Below, one piece after another: positions 23,430 to 36,500 of a DNA stretch of 64,000 nt. The translations under genes were made by a program, and so were the position numbers. Numbering within the stretch: position 1 is the first letter of the stretch; every line of letters starts with the position of its first letter. This DNA comes from Climacium dendroides (lineage: Eukaryota > Streptophyta > Bryopsida > Hypnales > Climaciaceae), in the NCBI GenBank assembly GCA_950106755.1, contig OX467086.1, forward strand, positions 25,128,001-25,192,000, given 5' to 3'. The notes below the pieces were generated by a model that saw only the letters and a list, made by a program, of their open reading frames with translations, ran no database searches and had not been told where the DNA came from.

Positions 23430-23690
23430 GGTAGATTCTTTATTTATATGCGTGTATCTAATCAATTACATACTCAATGGTATGAAGATTCAATTTTGAA
23501 TAGAGCAAAAAATCTCACTCTTAAAAGGCTAATTCAATTTAGTAAAGATGAAAAAAAATTATTTGTATACTTCAAACATTATAATTTTGTAATTTGTACA
23601 GTCAAATTGACTAAATATTTTCCATATATTGCCCTAATAGTCTTATATAATACACTTTTGTATGATTGAAGTTTAAAAAATGGATTTCCA
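23430..23690 (+). repeat. Dispersed repeat, same family as in SPAG17 intron 7
   Basis: This matches about 2815-3010 in SPAG17 intron 7 in order and spacing. Shared words include 'gtgtatctaa', 'ctcaatgg', 'agagcaaaaa' and 'cttcaaacattataat'. Low-complexity AT-rich DNA can mimic such matches, but four collinear words at similar spacing support common origin. Confidence 0.5.
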
Positions 23691-23696
23691 TTGATG

Positions 23697-23960
23697 ACCT
23701 TTAGGTCGGAACTAGTATTGCCGTTTTTGTGATATAACGATTTATATTGATAAATATTGGAAGCACTAGCTATAAAGAGTCACTTAGACACAATTTGCCT
23801 TTGAAGTCATGAGACCAAATGACTAAAACAATGAAATGAAGCCATGACTAGGTTATAGAATCATAAAACCAATCAACTAAAACAATGCAATCAAACCACA
23901 ACATAACCATAGAATCATGACACTACAAGACAATAGTCATAAAATGAAGCCATACAAGTG
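23697..23960 (+). repeat. Dispersed repeat, copy 1 (acctttaggtcggaactagt)
   Basis: It begins 'acctttaggtcggaactagt', nearly identical to 'acctttaggtcagaactagt' at about 26998. Both are followed by a 'tattgat/cataaata' phrase and then a tract rich in 'actaaaa..aatgaaatgaagcc'. A weaker third copy lies at 28070-28270. No coding frame and no recognised transposon family. Confidence 0.5.
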
Positions 23961-24244
23961 CAACCGCAATTATTATTTCATATAATTTATATGTCCCTTC
24001 ACCACATCACCTACAATTGAAATATTTTTTAAATATATAATAAATATAATAAAATATAATTTTGAACTTTGAGAGTTGCAAAGTTATTTCAAGGCCAAAT
24101 TTATTTATTTATATTTATTGCATAAATTTTTGTACTATATTATATCATTGCTAACGTTAAGAGTAAAAATATTTTGTTTATTGTGGTTTAGATAATTACT
24201 AACTAATTACACATGATGAGAATATCTGGCAATGTGAAAACCCT

Positions 24245-24830
24245 ATTACCATACAAAACCTTTTATTCACTTCCATGTTGTCTTTGTGCTACTAGTGACA
24301 TCAATTAATTAGGGTACATGTTGCTTTCCAAAGAGGATGAGAAAGATTTGATGTAGAGTGGCAAGTGGTTTGCTTCCCAACACTTGGATATCATATTCAA
24401 GGTACTCTACAATTCTTGATTACAGAGGCAAGGTTGTGAGTGACATTGGTATTCAACAGACTAAACTGCATGCCAAGTGTTTTTGAGCCTGCACTTAGAA
24501 TTCATCAACATCCAAGCTGACCAAGATGACACGTACGTGCAAGCCATACACTACTTTTAGGACTTATTGATGTCATTTACAAGGTTGTTGCTATTTGTCA
24601 TTGAGGATTGTCTAGAAGATCTATTTTCCAACCAAGACAAACTTTCCTACTAGTCATGGTGTATACTACAAACATTGTGTTTCACATTACCTCAAAGATG
24701 TTAATTTACGTTGTCCCAATGATGAGGGTACATGAACAAAAGTACATCAAGGACAAGAAGTTTACGCCATTCCCTAAGGCCATTTGCACGGATAAACACT
24801 TTCTTTGAGTTCCCACAATCATGTTAGGAT
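24245..24830 (+). repeat. Degenerate dispersed repeat, copy 1
   Basis: This stretch is GC-richer than its surroundings, without a long frame. The part at about 24713-24780 ('tcccaatgatgagggtacatgaa...aagtttacgccatt') is similar to 51413-51470 ('gtccaatgatgagggagcataaa...aagttcatgccaaa'). It is probably a decayed transposable element. Just after it, 24855-24935 is an imperfect inverted repeat around 'gactgtaa...ttacagtc'-like arms. Confidence 0.4.
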
Positions 24831-26994
24831 TAACTCTATAAAAAAAGACATGTTCGCGATGACTGTAACACAACAATTACTACAAAATGATTGTTTTGCA
24901 GTCATTGTGGACAACAAATGACTACTACAGTCATTTATACCCTCATTTCTCTGTGGTGTAAATTTTTGAATTTCTACCACTATACTTTGCTAAGTCCAAA
25001 ATGATACACCAAAATTTTCAATCTTCAATGGGCATCATTGGTAACGGGAAGAGTAGTGAAGCCCCAATAATAATATTAATTTTGGTCAATGAATCAAGAA
25101 AATGCAATTTTAGACAATTTTACTTAAAAAACACCTTTTATCCTTGAGGGTTAAGAACCAATTTTATTCTTCAAACATTGATTATAATTATTTAATTGCA
25201 ATTTGAACTTTTAAATCATACATACAAATTTCAATTTTATACATCTTTACACTAAAGCATGTGTTCTCTATCAGTATGGAAATTCTCATTAAATCCATCA
25301 AAACTTGTAACTATTATAATTTTTGTTTTTACAGAAAAAGAGTGAAAATAAATTGAAAAATGTTAACAAAAAATATCAAATTAATTTAAATTTTTTTTCA
25401 ATGTACAATAGCAATGAAGAATAATATGAAAAATTTCAAATAAAATATTTTTTTAATACTCTAAACACCCTAGGCTATAAGACTCAAGTCAAAATACTAC
25501 TATCAAAATAACTTTAATTTACAAATATATAATTGATGGTTGGTCAAATTGAAATATTGGAAAAATACTGTTTTCTACAAATTTTGATACTCTAATAAAT
25601 ATGGTGAAAATATCATTATAATGATTTTATTAAGTATATTTTTAATTTATAAAGAAAATTATATTTTAGATATAATATGTATTGAAATAAACTAAAAATG
25701 ATTACAATGAGAAATAAAAATTAAAGTTTTTTTAACTTTGCACTACCAATGATAATCAATTGAAAGTTTTGGGACTCCATTTTTGGCTTTAGAAACTTTG
25801 GCAATGGAAATTTAAACCCTACATGGATATTAGAGCCTCAAAAGAAGGGTCATCAAAACTAGTCTTGGTAAATAGTTTGTACTTTCAATTTTAATCAAGA
25901 CAATGTAAATTGACCTCTTTGTGATGACAAAATGCAATATTCATGGCATATGCTATCATGAAGAGTATGCATGAGGGTTGCTATTATGACAATTTAAAAT
26001 ACAACCTCAAAATAGCTCAATGAAGAATTTGATTTTAGCAATATTGCTTATAAATGTACAAAGAGACAAAGTCTTATTGCAGTGAAGAAATTGGTGGCAA
26101 AGACAAAGTGTCGTTGGGAGTGTGTTGTGTTGTGGTAAAGAAGGGATTGTATATTTGTATGGATGTTGTGAATACAAGGTCAAGAAGTGACAATGATAGG
26201 AGTCTTTGTTGTAATTTTCACCAAAACTTAGAACCTAAATCCTAAACCTAAAAAAGAAACTAAAATTCCAAATCTAAAAAAACTATGCTAAATCCAAGAC
26301 AACAACAAAGAACTGAGAAGAGAGAAGAGAGAGCGCGCACCATGTTCTCTATTCAACCACACAACAAAAAAAATTCCATTGCAAAATTAATAAAATGAAG
26401 TGAATTCAATGGTGCCAATAGGATTGATTGTGTACGCAAGGGGATTGGGATGCAAAGAACAATGAATTGGATTCAAGAAAGGTTGAATTTTCTTTTTGTG
26501 ATAGATTTGAATTGTTGAAGGTCTACACAAGCTTAGAAAAGACCTATATTCTATAAAAATTATATTGCAAAAAACAAATTCTTACAGGATTTACTAATGA
26601 ACTTTCCTACATGAGACTTTATGGACAATCTATGCAAAGATTTTTATACACTTTTCTCTCTGTAATGATACTCATTGCATATTTATTGATTATACTAAAA
26701 ATCTTGTAATGTTGTACATACATGATTGGAGAATTTCCACGTAAATTCATCTAAATAATTAATTGAGTTGCCAAGGTTTTGGTCTTGTTTTTGTTAGAAG
26801 TAAAAATGTATTCTAAAGTCATATCTTATGCATTTTCAAAACGTTGAAATGTTGATGTTTATGTTCAAAATAAGTGTATTCAAAAGTGGTTTATCTTTTT
26901 ATTATTAGACACAATTTCTTTACTAAAACATTCTTATCATTGGGAATAAAATATAAATTTACAAATAAATGTGTGCCTAGAATATTCTAATTAC
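24831..26994. other. AT-rich intergenic DNA
   Basis: No gene is supported. The DNA is low-GC with homopolymer-rich tracts. The words 'ccttgagggttaag' at about 25133 resemble the recurring repeat-edge motif. Confidence 0.4.
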
Positions 26995-28560
26995 AACCTT
27001 TAGGTCAGAACTAGTTTAGATGATTTTTTAATTGACTTTTGGAATTTCTATATTGACATAAATAGGGTTTACTTTATAACCACAGGGGGGCCTTTGTGGC
27101 ACTATGACTAAAATGAAATGAAGCCTAGATAAAAATGGTGGGATGAAGCCAAAACAAAAATAATAGAATTTTAAAGTCACAAGACTAAAATTGAAGCCCA
27201 TAGTATCTTTTCAATTAAAGGAATTTAAAGATTTTGAGGAAACCAATGAGAATCTTTGGGGATCAATTAATTTATCACACAAAAGTTGAAAATTTTGGAA
27301 TAAAATTACAAAAAATATGAGAATTGAAATTTTTTTGAACCAATCAATGGAATTTTTATATAGACAAATGTAGGGTTCACTTTGTGACCCTAGGGCTTGC
27401 TTGAAGTCACCAATGATTGCAAAAAATACTTATTCTTTTTAGTCCCCTTGCCCTAACACTAATTTGTTTTGCTCATAACTTTAGCATCATGTATTATGTT
27501 TTTGAAATTTGAAATAAAGGTATATGTGATAGTTGTAGATATTAAAAAATTATTTTAAATTATTTTAAAATTATTTCACTATTTTAAAACAGCCATTGAT
27601 GGATGTTTACATTTGCTATGTGGGAGGGAATTTATTGCTATTTTCAATCCAAAAATGCAAATTTGAAGGTCAAAATTGGGAGACAAGGATTTCTACTAAA
27701 TTCATATAAGATAATAAAGAGATTTTCTTAAAATAGAAAGATTTCCACCTTTTACATGTGCTCAAAATACACTACCTTTGTGCAAAGAATACAATTTTTT
27801 TCAAAAGATGCAAATGGTTGAGAAGGAGCATCTTCAAGTTAGGAAAAATACATCATTTTAGTTAGTTAGTTTTTTTAATTTACTATTTTCTAAAAATCAA
27901 ATATCAAAGTATTCATTTTTTTGGCATTTTCCATCATTCTTTTTTTCTGCATAACTTTTAAAGATAAATATTTCTAGGCCTGAATTTTCACACATGTATT
28001 GTTTATAATACTTTCAAAAATATCCATATTTTATTTTATTTTCAAAATTTTATTCTAAAAGTCATAATGTTATGGTGTTTCTTGCAACGACCGTTACAAC
28101 TAAGAAAATAGTGGCATGAAGCTACAACAAAGATAATGAAATTTGAAGTTATACAACTAAAATTGAAGGATTTGAAGCCCATAGAGAATCCTATGTCTTT
28201 TCAATTGAGGGACTTGAAAAGTTTTTTGAAGGAACCAATGAAACCTTTGAGGTTCAATTAATTTATAAAACCAAGGTCAAAAGAATTTGGAATTTAAAAA
28301 GAAAAAAAATATGAAAGTTGAAAGGGAATATTTTGCAACTACATGGACAAGTGTATTTACAATTGAGAGAGTTGAAAAGTAATTTGACAAATAGAAACCT
28401 TTAAAATTCAATTAATCTCTAAAATAAGGGCCATAAAAATTTGAATTAAAATTTGGATTTGAAAAAACATGAAAGTTGTTAGGTTCACTTTGCATTTGTA
28501 GAGTACACATCATTGGATTTTATATTGACAAATATAGAGTTTAATGTTGGTTATTGGTCA
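26995..28560 (+). repeat. Cluster of degenerate repeat copies
   Basis: Copy 2 of the 'acctttaggtcrgaactagt' repeat starts at about 26998. A phrase of the type 'tattgacaaatatagggttcac' recurs at about 27050, 27356 and 28535. A phrase 'aattgaagcccatag...tcttttcaattraaggaatttraaa' occurs at about 27190 and again at about 28170. The cluster looks like nested or tandem copies of one unit that have diverged. No coding frame. Confidence 0.5.
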
Positions 28561-29350
28561 ATATATACTTCTAAAATCCAACACAATCAATTTGCAATTG
28601 CCAAGACTTCTGTATCAACTCAATTCTAAAAACTTTTAACCTTCAAAAGTCAAGCTTATAATTATTTTTTCAAATTTCATTTTTCAAATACCTATGAATG
28701 TGTTCTTTTGTATTTATTTCTTATAAATGTGATTGCATGTCTCATATTAGTTGTGAAAATCTCATGCTATTTGGGAAAAAAATTGATATTATAATGAATT
28801 TTGAAATGAAAAGTGAAGCAATTCAGGGTGAGTGCAAGAAAGACTAGTCCTTTTTTGCGTCACACTTTGAGTGATAGAGTTGTCATTGGCTACAACTTTT
28901 GGAGGTTCAAAAAAATGAAGTTGAAATTTTTTTTTGGGAGGTAGAGAACTCCATAGCCACGAGAGGCCATATTTTCTAAGAATTAAAAAAAATCAAATTC
29001 TAATTAATTTCTAATTTAGCTAATTTGTCACACTTTGTAGTTTAGGGTTTTTTAGTACTAGGGAGTATTCAATTTTGCTCATTTTGAGCTGAAATTTTTA
29101 TGGGCTCTTCCTATAATGTATTTGCATGATCCTACCAAAGGATTTTAAAGAAAACTCAATTTCAAGTGCGTCACAAGCGCTCGAATAAAGGTCACTTGCG
29201 CGCACCATTTTGAACAATATAGATGATTTTTGGGGGGGGGTTGAAATGTAATGAGGACAAAGTCTATCAAAATGGCCATTTTTTATTTTTAAAAATAATG
29301 GTTCTCTTTTTTTTCTAAAAATTTAAAAGTGGACTTCACTATTTTCAGTG
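28561..29350. other. AT-rich intergenic DNA
   Basis: No gene is supported. It includes a run of ten G at about 29231-29240. The right edge is a visible shift to GC-richer sequence. Confidence 0.35.
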
Positions 29351-31900
29351 AGAAACTAGGACCCAGGCTACAACAATACTATAAGACAACATCTAGTATT
29401 TGGTAATACTCCTATAGCTACCCGCCTTCATCAAGTTCTGCCCAAGTGTATAGTAGCTAGACACTTGTCAATTGTAACCTCAATCTGCAGTTTTATCAAC
29501 GGTCCATGTAATGCTTTCCAATTCTGCAGTACAGTACTGTAGTACTCATAGTACTGAGTCGCTGAAACTAGGTACTAAGCAAAACGCTACGAAAACTGGT
29601 GAGTCTTTCCTGCACTCACCCTTCAAAGTTTATAGTTGTTTTGGATTATCTACCAAAATACTTTGATCTCTTCAAACTTTTGTATATGATATTTAAATAA
29701 GACAATCTTGGTAAGGAAATGTCATAAGGTACCTATAGTAGGTAGGAGGTTCTAAAAGCGCACAAACTCTAAAACTGCCTACCACCTCAAATGTACACTA
29801 TATGTATATGCTGCTTTTTTGTAGCCTTCAACAATGTACAAACAATGTACATGTTAGGGGGTGGGCGATTATAGAGCCCTATGCCATTTCAACTTCAAAA
29901 TTTCATAACTAATTCCACAAACCTCCAAAAAATATGAAAAAACTTGGGTTAGATGCCAATTCCATCTGTCTTTCAAGGAAAATTTACTGAAGCTTCACCT
30001 CCCCCAAATTCAGTTTCAGCCCTTAGGTGGGCGATTTATAAACCTCCTACCTTAAGCTTATAGAAAGTGGCGATTTTGGGTGTCCGAACCTTAATCAACT
30101 GCCGGTACGTGCCCCTCCGGTTTGTCAGGGCAGTGGACATGGAGCGGTCCAGTACTGTGTATAAGTCTTCACAGTAATTCTTCCCTTTTTGCTGAAAGGA
30201 AATGGAATGGAGTAAGTTACAATTCAATGAAAATTCGATCGTTGCAAAGCGCCAGCAGTTGCACTGATTGTTGCAAGTGAAATAGCAACTGCAGCCAGAG
30301 TGTTATGCAAAATTCACTGACCACAATTAGGAGCCTCAAGCAAATCAAATTAATCCTTAAAGCCGCCCAGTGAATTATGAAAAACTAAAACCAGATGAGT
30401 CTGCAGCTAGGACTAATACTGAATTAAGTTAGACAAAGACAATCACCGCAAATGAGAGTTTGCTTGTCTCAACTCTTGCTCTCAAAGGCATCGATCGCTG
30501 TCCGAGCTCAACATTTAAATTTTGGTACTAACTTAGACAAATGTTTAATTACATGCATGACAGCATTGGCAGGCTAGGAAGTCCTGACTCCTGACTTCCG
30601 TTACGTGTGTATCGATCTCCCCATTTATTGCCAGCTGGCTACGTTTTTTTATTATGACCGTCAGGTAACTACCACGTTGTGACATTTTTCCTGACAGTAG
30701 TTACAATCTGATGAGATGTACGTACTGCCCAGCCTCTGATCTGTGGTACGTACGTACGGTCATGAATTCACTTTCGATGTCATGTTTATAATTCATTTTT
30801 TTCAAAACTTGATCAAACCGTTATTTGGTTCGTTCTCGCCAGGCCACTTGTGCCTGGTGGGCTTCGAATTTTGCCCTTTGCAATGAAATTTCGTTTCATT
30901 TGTTAAAGAAAAACCTTGAACGTTTCAAAACATGGGTAGTTTCCCGAAACCGTACACGGCACTCAAGTAACTGTCGGGACACGCCTTTCAGTTTCCTCAG
31001 CAATTTACTGCAAGTAGGCGATTTTTATGCAGAGCCCGGCCAGTCACTGACTGCATCCGTCAGCTTAGAGTGGAATGCTCTTTTCGAGAATGTTGTCTTA
31101 TCCAGCTGCCTGAAATTCTTCAAGTTCCTCAACTAAGAATCTCCATCACCGCCTCGCCTGCTCGCAAATCAGAGCTAGTCAACGAGCCAGCCAGACCAGT
31201 ATATATATATACTGCAACTTATATATATGCGCGCTAGAGAGGAATTCCTCGCTACATGCAATCTCGTAGCTTCTTAGTCAACGTATAGTCATTCTAGCTA
31301 GGTTCTTCTAACAGACGACGTTTTCTTATCATGGAGCTAAGATAGCCAGTAATTAATCCGGGAATTAATCTTTCTTACGTTTCTATGATTCTGTTGTCTT
31401 TGGGATTAGACACGAATCTATGTCGACGACCGAAATCGGAAAGCCCGTCAGTTAGATCGAGGTCGCCGGTGTTTCCTGTTCCACAACCAGATGAGCTAGA
31501 GAATCCTTAACTTCACCTTTTAATTCCCCTGCTGCATGTAGCTGGTGTTCCGGGAGGTGGTCCAGACCTGGGTCCAGACCTTCATTCTGTCTCGTTGCTA
31601 AGGTGCTTTACAAAACATATATATACATGGGATTGCACTTTAATAGTTAACTTTGATCGATCCTTTACGTACTGGGGAATAATTTTATTTGCTAGGACCA
31701 ATTTTATTTGTTTCTTGACACATACTGCGTGAAGGTCGATCGGTAACTTGAATTTCTTTACCAAAGTCCAAGATTGATGTAAACTGACGTACATTGACTG
31801 ATTCTCCACCACAAACAGAATGGGAGGAAAGCTACTAAGGTAGGCAGTAAGGTAGACCAGCCCATTCCTGTTTGCATTACTGTTTGCAACCCAATTCCAT
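29351..31900. other. GC-richer island, largely unassigned
   Basis: This island differs in base composition from the AT-rich DNA on both sides, as the gene-bearing islands in this window do. The only exon-like element I can support is at 30051-30191 on the - strand. A + strand frame at 30825-31136 is open for about 100 codons but has no recognised family. TA-rich simple runs occur at about 31200-31230. Confidence 0.4.
30051..30191 (-). CDS. Orphan exon-like segment of unknown gene
   Basis: On the - strand an acceptor (tttcctttcag) precedes an open stretch of exactly 47 codons that ends at a donor (cttaag|gtagga), phase 0 on both sides. It reads QKGKNYCEDLYTVLDRSMST, then ALTNRRGTYRQLIKVRTPKI, then ATFYKLK. 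Composition and splice sites look like a real exon, but I find no partner exons and do not recognise the protein. Related fragments with the same RTPK-x-A core occur at 37656-37700 (-) and, more weakly, at 37391-37450 (+). It may be an isolated gene fragment carried by a repeat. Confidence 0.4.
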
Positions 31901-33129
31901 CAATAGACCAGTCCAATTTCGTCACCTACTTTTGGCCTCAATTCCACCTAAAATACCCCTCAATTCTCTTCATTTTATGACAAAATGAGGGATTTTATGA
32001 CAACAAGGGATAAATGTGTCACTCCATTAATAGAGAATATCTAATACTTGATTAGGCGGTTTTTAGGTTGTTTATGGGGTGTTTATGGCTCTAGTCTAGA
32101 GGCGGTTTTGTAATTTCAGGGCTGACACTTTCAAAAATTCACAGAAATTACAAATTTGATTGAAAAATTATAAATCCATTTGGGTTTGACTCATGAAACA
32201 AGCACACACCTCTGAAAAATTTGTGCCCCTCTTGGAATTGGCCCTAAGATGTCCAGATTCCAAATTGGGGTAATAGGCTTGTCTACCTTATTTGGAAGAA
32301 TTATGTTCAAGTTGCTACCCCACCTAGAACTTGTCTAGACTTCAAAGGTTCATGCCTAGCAAAGTAGCAATGGGTAGCATTTCTTGAACTCCCAAATCCC
32401 AATTTTTTTAGTTTTTCCATATTTGGGGTTTAAATCTTTATTGTACTCCTAACTTAGTTATCTCAATTTAATCCCTACAAGTTTATGACCATGTTTCACC
32501 AAAAAAACACTCCAAAATTGTCATTTCTAGTTGAGTTTCTAGTCCAAAGAGCTATAATAGAAAAACTCTTTTTGCATATTCAATAATAGAATCTTGCATT
32601 AAACTTGTATGAGAATGTGTGGAAAAAAATTCAGATGCATTGATAATGTAGATTGTACAAGATATGAGATATTAGTAGTGATGTTCAAAGTGAAAAGAAA
32701 ATATTTGTTTGTATTTTATTTTACTAAGTTTTCAAACTTTGAATCACCTTAACTTAAATTTTTGGCACTACAAAAAAGTTAAATCTTTATGGTGGGAAAT
32801 TGAGTTGAAAATCTAATAATTTTTTAATTGAAATAAAAAAGCTTTCATTATTCAAAAAATTGCAAATTGAAGCAAATACAAGATGGAAGGTAAAATTAAA
32901 TTGTTGAAAGTTTTAAAATGCAATTGAAATATGTCAATCTTAATAATGAGATTGTTGTAGCATCTAATCTATACCATGTGGATATCTTCACAATCCAAGC
33001 ATTGGAAAATAAATAGACTTTAATATAATCAAGTAGAAAAGAAAAGGCAAAATAATAATCTTTGGAAACAAAATTTCACCAAATCTAACATAAATAGGAT
33101 CTAAGTGGTTTTGTACTAGAGTTGATTCG
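31901..33129. other. AT-rich intergenic DNA
   Basis: No coding region is supported. The sequence becomes AT-rich again from about 31.95 kb and contains only short frames. Confidence 0.35.
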
Positions 33130-33215
33130 AGACCTTACCTCACCCAATTCAATTGGAGCTCCTTTAAGGAAAACTTTGAAGAGGCTCTAATTGAATTAGG
33201 AGTGAGGTAAGGTCT
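33130..33215. repeat. Short inverted repeat (hairpin)
   Basis: The arms are about 30 bases: left 'agaccttacctcac..' at 33130-33160 and right '..gtgaggtaaggtct' at 33182-33215, nearly perfect complements. The loop is about 22 bases and no coding frame is present. This could be a tiny MITE or a decayed foldback. Confidence 0.65.
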
Positions 33216-33278
33216 TCTAAACCATCAACATTAATCTATTAATTGTCATCTATCAATTGCCTTTCTTGAATGTACTAT

Positions 33279-33529
33279 TACTAGTAGAATCTCTTGTTTA
33301 TCTAAAAATGAGTTGTCTAACTTGATGTTGTTTACCTAGACGTTTAATATAACAACCCCATGTTTTTATATCATTGAAGATGTTACAATGAATGTTAGTG
33401 GATGTCAATGTTGACATAATATTGACATAAAAACATGGGATTGTTACATTGATCGTTTAAGTAAACAGTGTCAAGTTAAACACGTGGTTAAACAACTTAA
33501 GTCTAGATAAATAGGAGATTCTACTAGTG
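33279..33529. mobile_element. Foldback element with ACTAGTAGAATCTC termini
   Basis: About 250 bases with inverted arms of roughly 90-100 bases. The left arm starts 'actagtagaatctc' at 33280. The right arm ends in its complement 'gagattctactagt' at 33528. Inner matches include 'catgttttta' / 'taaaaacatg'. The right flank extends the terminus to CACTAGTAG. It is probably a non-autonomous DNA transposon (MITE). Arm identity looks only moderate, so the copy is old. Confidence 0.7.
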
Positions 33530-36500
33530 TATACGCTCATCCAAAAGATGTCATCTTTAAACAATCATCCATCAACTATCATCCACCTACTTAATCCCTC
33601 AATTAGCATCCATTTACATTCATTCAAACATCTTCATCCACTATCATCCAATACATATGTATTGTTTTTTATATGAAGATATTAGCATGTACATTTGGTT
33701 TTGATAGAGGTCCTAAATTGCATTTTGGCCCAAGAATGATTGCTCCAAATCAAAAACAATAATTTAAAAATTTAGTGTTCATTGCTCACTTGTCACCACT
33801 CCCTACTCATGGATTTGTATTCTTGGTATTAATAGGATATGATTTGATACTAGAACACTTGTTTTATGAGGTTTGAATAAATATTGCAACAATTATGAAG
33901 GTTTATCATCTTTTTTTAAATTTATAGTAAGGTTGAAAATAGTCAATTCATTAAATTTTTATATGAATTATGTTCATTAAATTTATGGATAGGTGGATAG
34001 AATTTTTATTTTTTGTTTGGAATAAATTTGTAGATATTAGTGGATCTTTAATTCATTGTACAATTATTTTTGAGGTAAAACTTACGAAGGATTTTTTTTT
34101 TAGGTAGTTATGGCATCTTGTAGTAATAATACAACATATAAGATTTATTTTAATTTCAATTAAGGGCAAGTGAAGGAAACAATTACTATTTAATGTCACA
34201 TTTTGCTTGGTAGATCAATTTTCAAGCACAACTTTGGAAATAATCCTCCAATGTGGGCAAGTAGTTGAAATTTATAGTGAAAAAAGAATGGAAATTCTAT
34301 TAGATATCATATGTAAAGATTTCATATATATTTGAATTTCATCAAATGAAATACTATTGATTGAAATATGACATCAAGTATTCAAATTTTTAAAATTCAC
34401 TCCACAAATCTTTGAAATATAATGAATATGTTGAGAGTAGAGGTTAAAGCATCAATTATTGTGATTTTTTGGAGATTTGTGGAGTAAAAAATGAAAAATG
34501 AAAAATGAAAAATTGCATTCGTATTTCAATCAATAATATTTCATGCAATAAAATTAAAAAAATTATAAAATTTTGATCAAATTATCCCTTGAAGTATTTT
34601 TTTTAAAAACAATCAAAAAACATCTTAAAACAAATTTCCATACTTTCCATTGAAGATTCTTATAAACTTTGTATTTTCATCATAAGTTGATTTTGAATAA
34701 AAAAGTTTGATTATATTCAAAATAGTTTTAAATTTGATTTAAAATATTTTAATATATTCATAGTGAGATATTTTCATGACGTTCAAAATATTTGATTAAG
34801 AATGAGCTTGAGCAAGAAAATTTGTTTTTCAAAAACATAAAACTTCTTCATTCAGATGCTATGCAACATTTCCTAATTGTATTATGTATTTTAATTATAC
34901 TAATTGAATACAATTTTGAAATTAAAATCCTTCTATTAATGTAATTTGTAAAAATAAAGCACCCTTCTATCCTACCAAATTTGAGATACCCTTTCCCAAG
35001 AAACATGTTTCTTTTCAAAATCTTGCAAAATTTTGAAAAAATGGTTATAACCCCTCAATGTTTATAACTAGGTTATAACTAGGGTCATTTCTAGTGCAAA
35101 GAGCGAAGATGAGAAAAATTTGTATTTCACTGTGGGATCTTACCTCATACTAGTAGAAGAATGCGTACAATTTTTTTCAAAAGCATGGATTGCAAGGTTG
35201 TAACATTTAAAGTGTTCAAGAAAAGAGATATTTTTGCAAGCTCCCAAATAAGGATAGTAGAATTCAAATTCTCTTGACTTAATCTACATAGAATTGAGTG
35301 TTTTTTGGTCATATTGTAAAATTGAGTTGAAAATCCATAGGACCCCTCTATGGCCTTTTTTCCTTTAGAAAGTTATTTTTGTTCTTTAAAAAACCATTTA
35401 TTAAGAAGACATGCAAGATAAAATAAAAACTACATTACTAATTATGTTATTATGGAATTGGAATATGTCGATTCCAAATGGTGTCAATGTCATTGCCAAT
35501 AATCTAAACTAATTTCACATTTTTGTTTTCAAAAAATGTACAAATTATATTAAATAACAAACATCATTAATTAATTTTTCTACGAGGTTCTATAACTGTC
35601 TACAAATCCTCATATTTTTTACCTTCCTAATCAACATTGAATGAATCGAATCTCCCTTTGTAGATCTATTCTATAGAAGGCATGTGTTTATTTTTCTTAA
35701 ATTTCTTTTGCCTTTTAAATAGCATGAGTCCTCTATTTTATATTCAAGGCAACATAATTTTTTTTTCAAGGTCTAGTAAAAAAATATCATACATCAATAC
35801 ATACTCTCTCTAATTTGGTCCCATTGGGGATCATTGTGAATTTTTTAAAGCTTATTTTATAATATCTTATTTTCATCCTATATGTCCAATATTGGACTTT
35901 ATTCCATACCTATAAATTAGATGGTTGCCATTGTGTTAAATGAGCCTCGATATCAATAGGATTCAACATTAGACATATTTCTAAACCTACAATTAGGTTG
36001 GCCACCAATGCTTGGAAGTAACATCTAAATGTACACAAATTGAAATTGGAGTATCTTGAATCAAATTCTTCACCAATGCACAATCATTGTTCTCTTTAGT
36101 CAAGCATAAGGTTGGTTTATAAGCAATTAAGTACCATAAATACCTATACAACTATTTTTTAGCTTGTACAATAATCCATCTTGCAAGTTAATAGCCAAAG
36201 TCATTACAATTAGAGCTAGATAATTGTTCAACTTTAGGAATTGGTAGTTCTAGATAAAAAATTAGGAGCTCAAAGAGCCCAAGTGATTAAGGTTCCCAAT
36301 TGTCCATCGCCATATGTACACTATGTGATAGTCACTTATTGATGCTTTGCTACTCATCTTGTATGCTTTGACTTCAAACGAGTGATGCCTCTTAGACACA
36401 AAGCGTTTGGGTCCGGTACCAAGTCTATTCTCTAGCTAGTTGGATGCAAGTGGAGTGAACACTACAATTTATGGTGCATGTCTCTAGTTTTACATTATGA

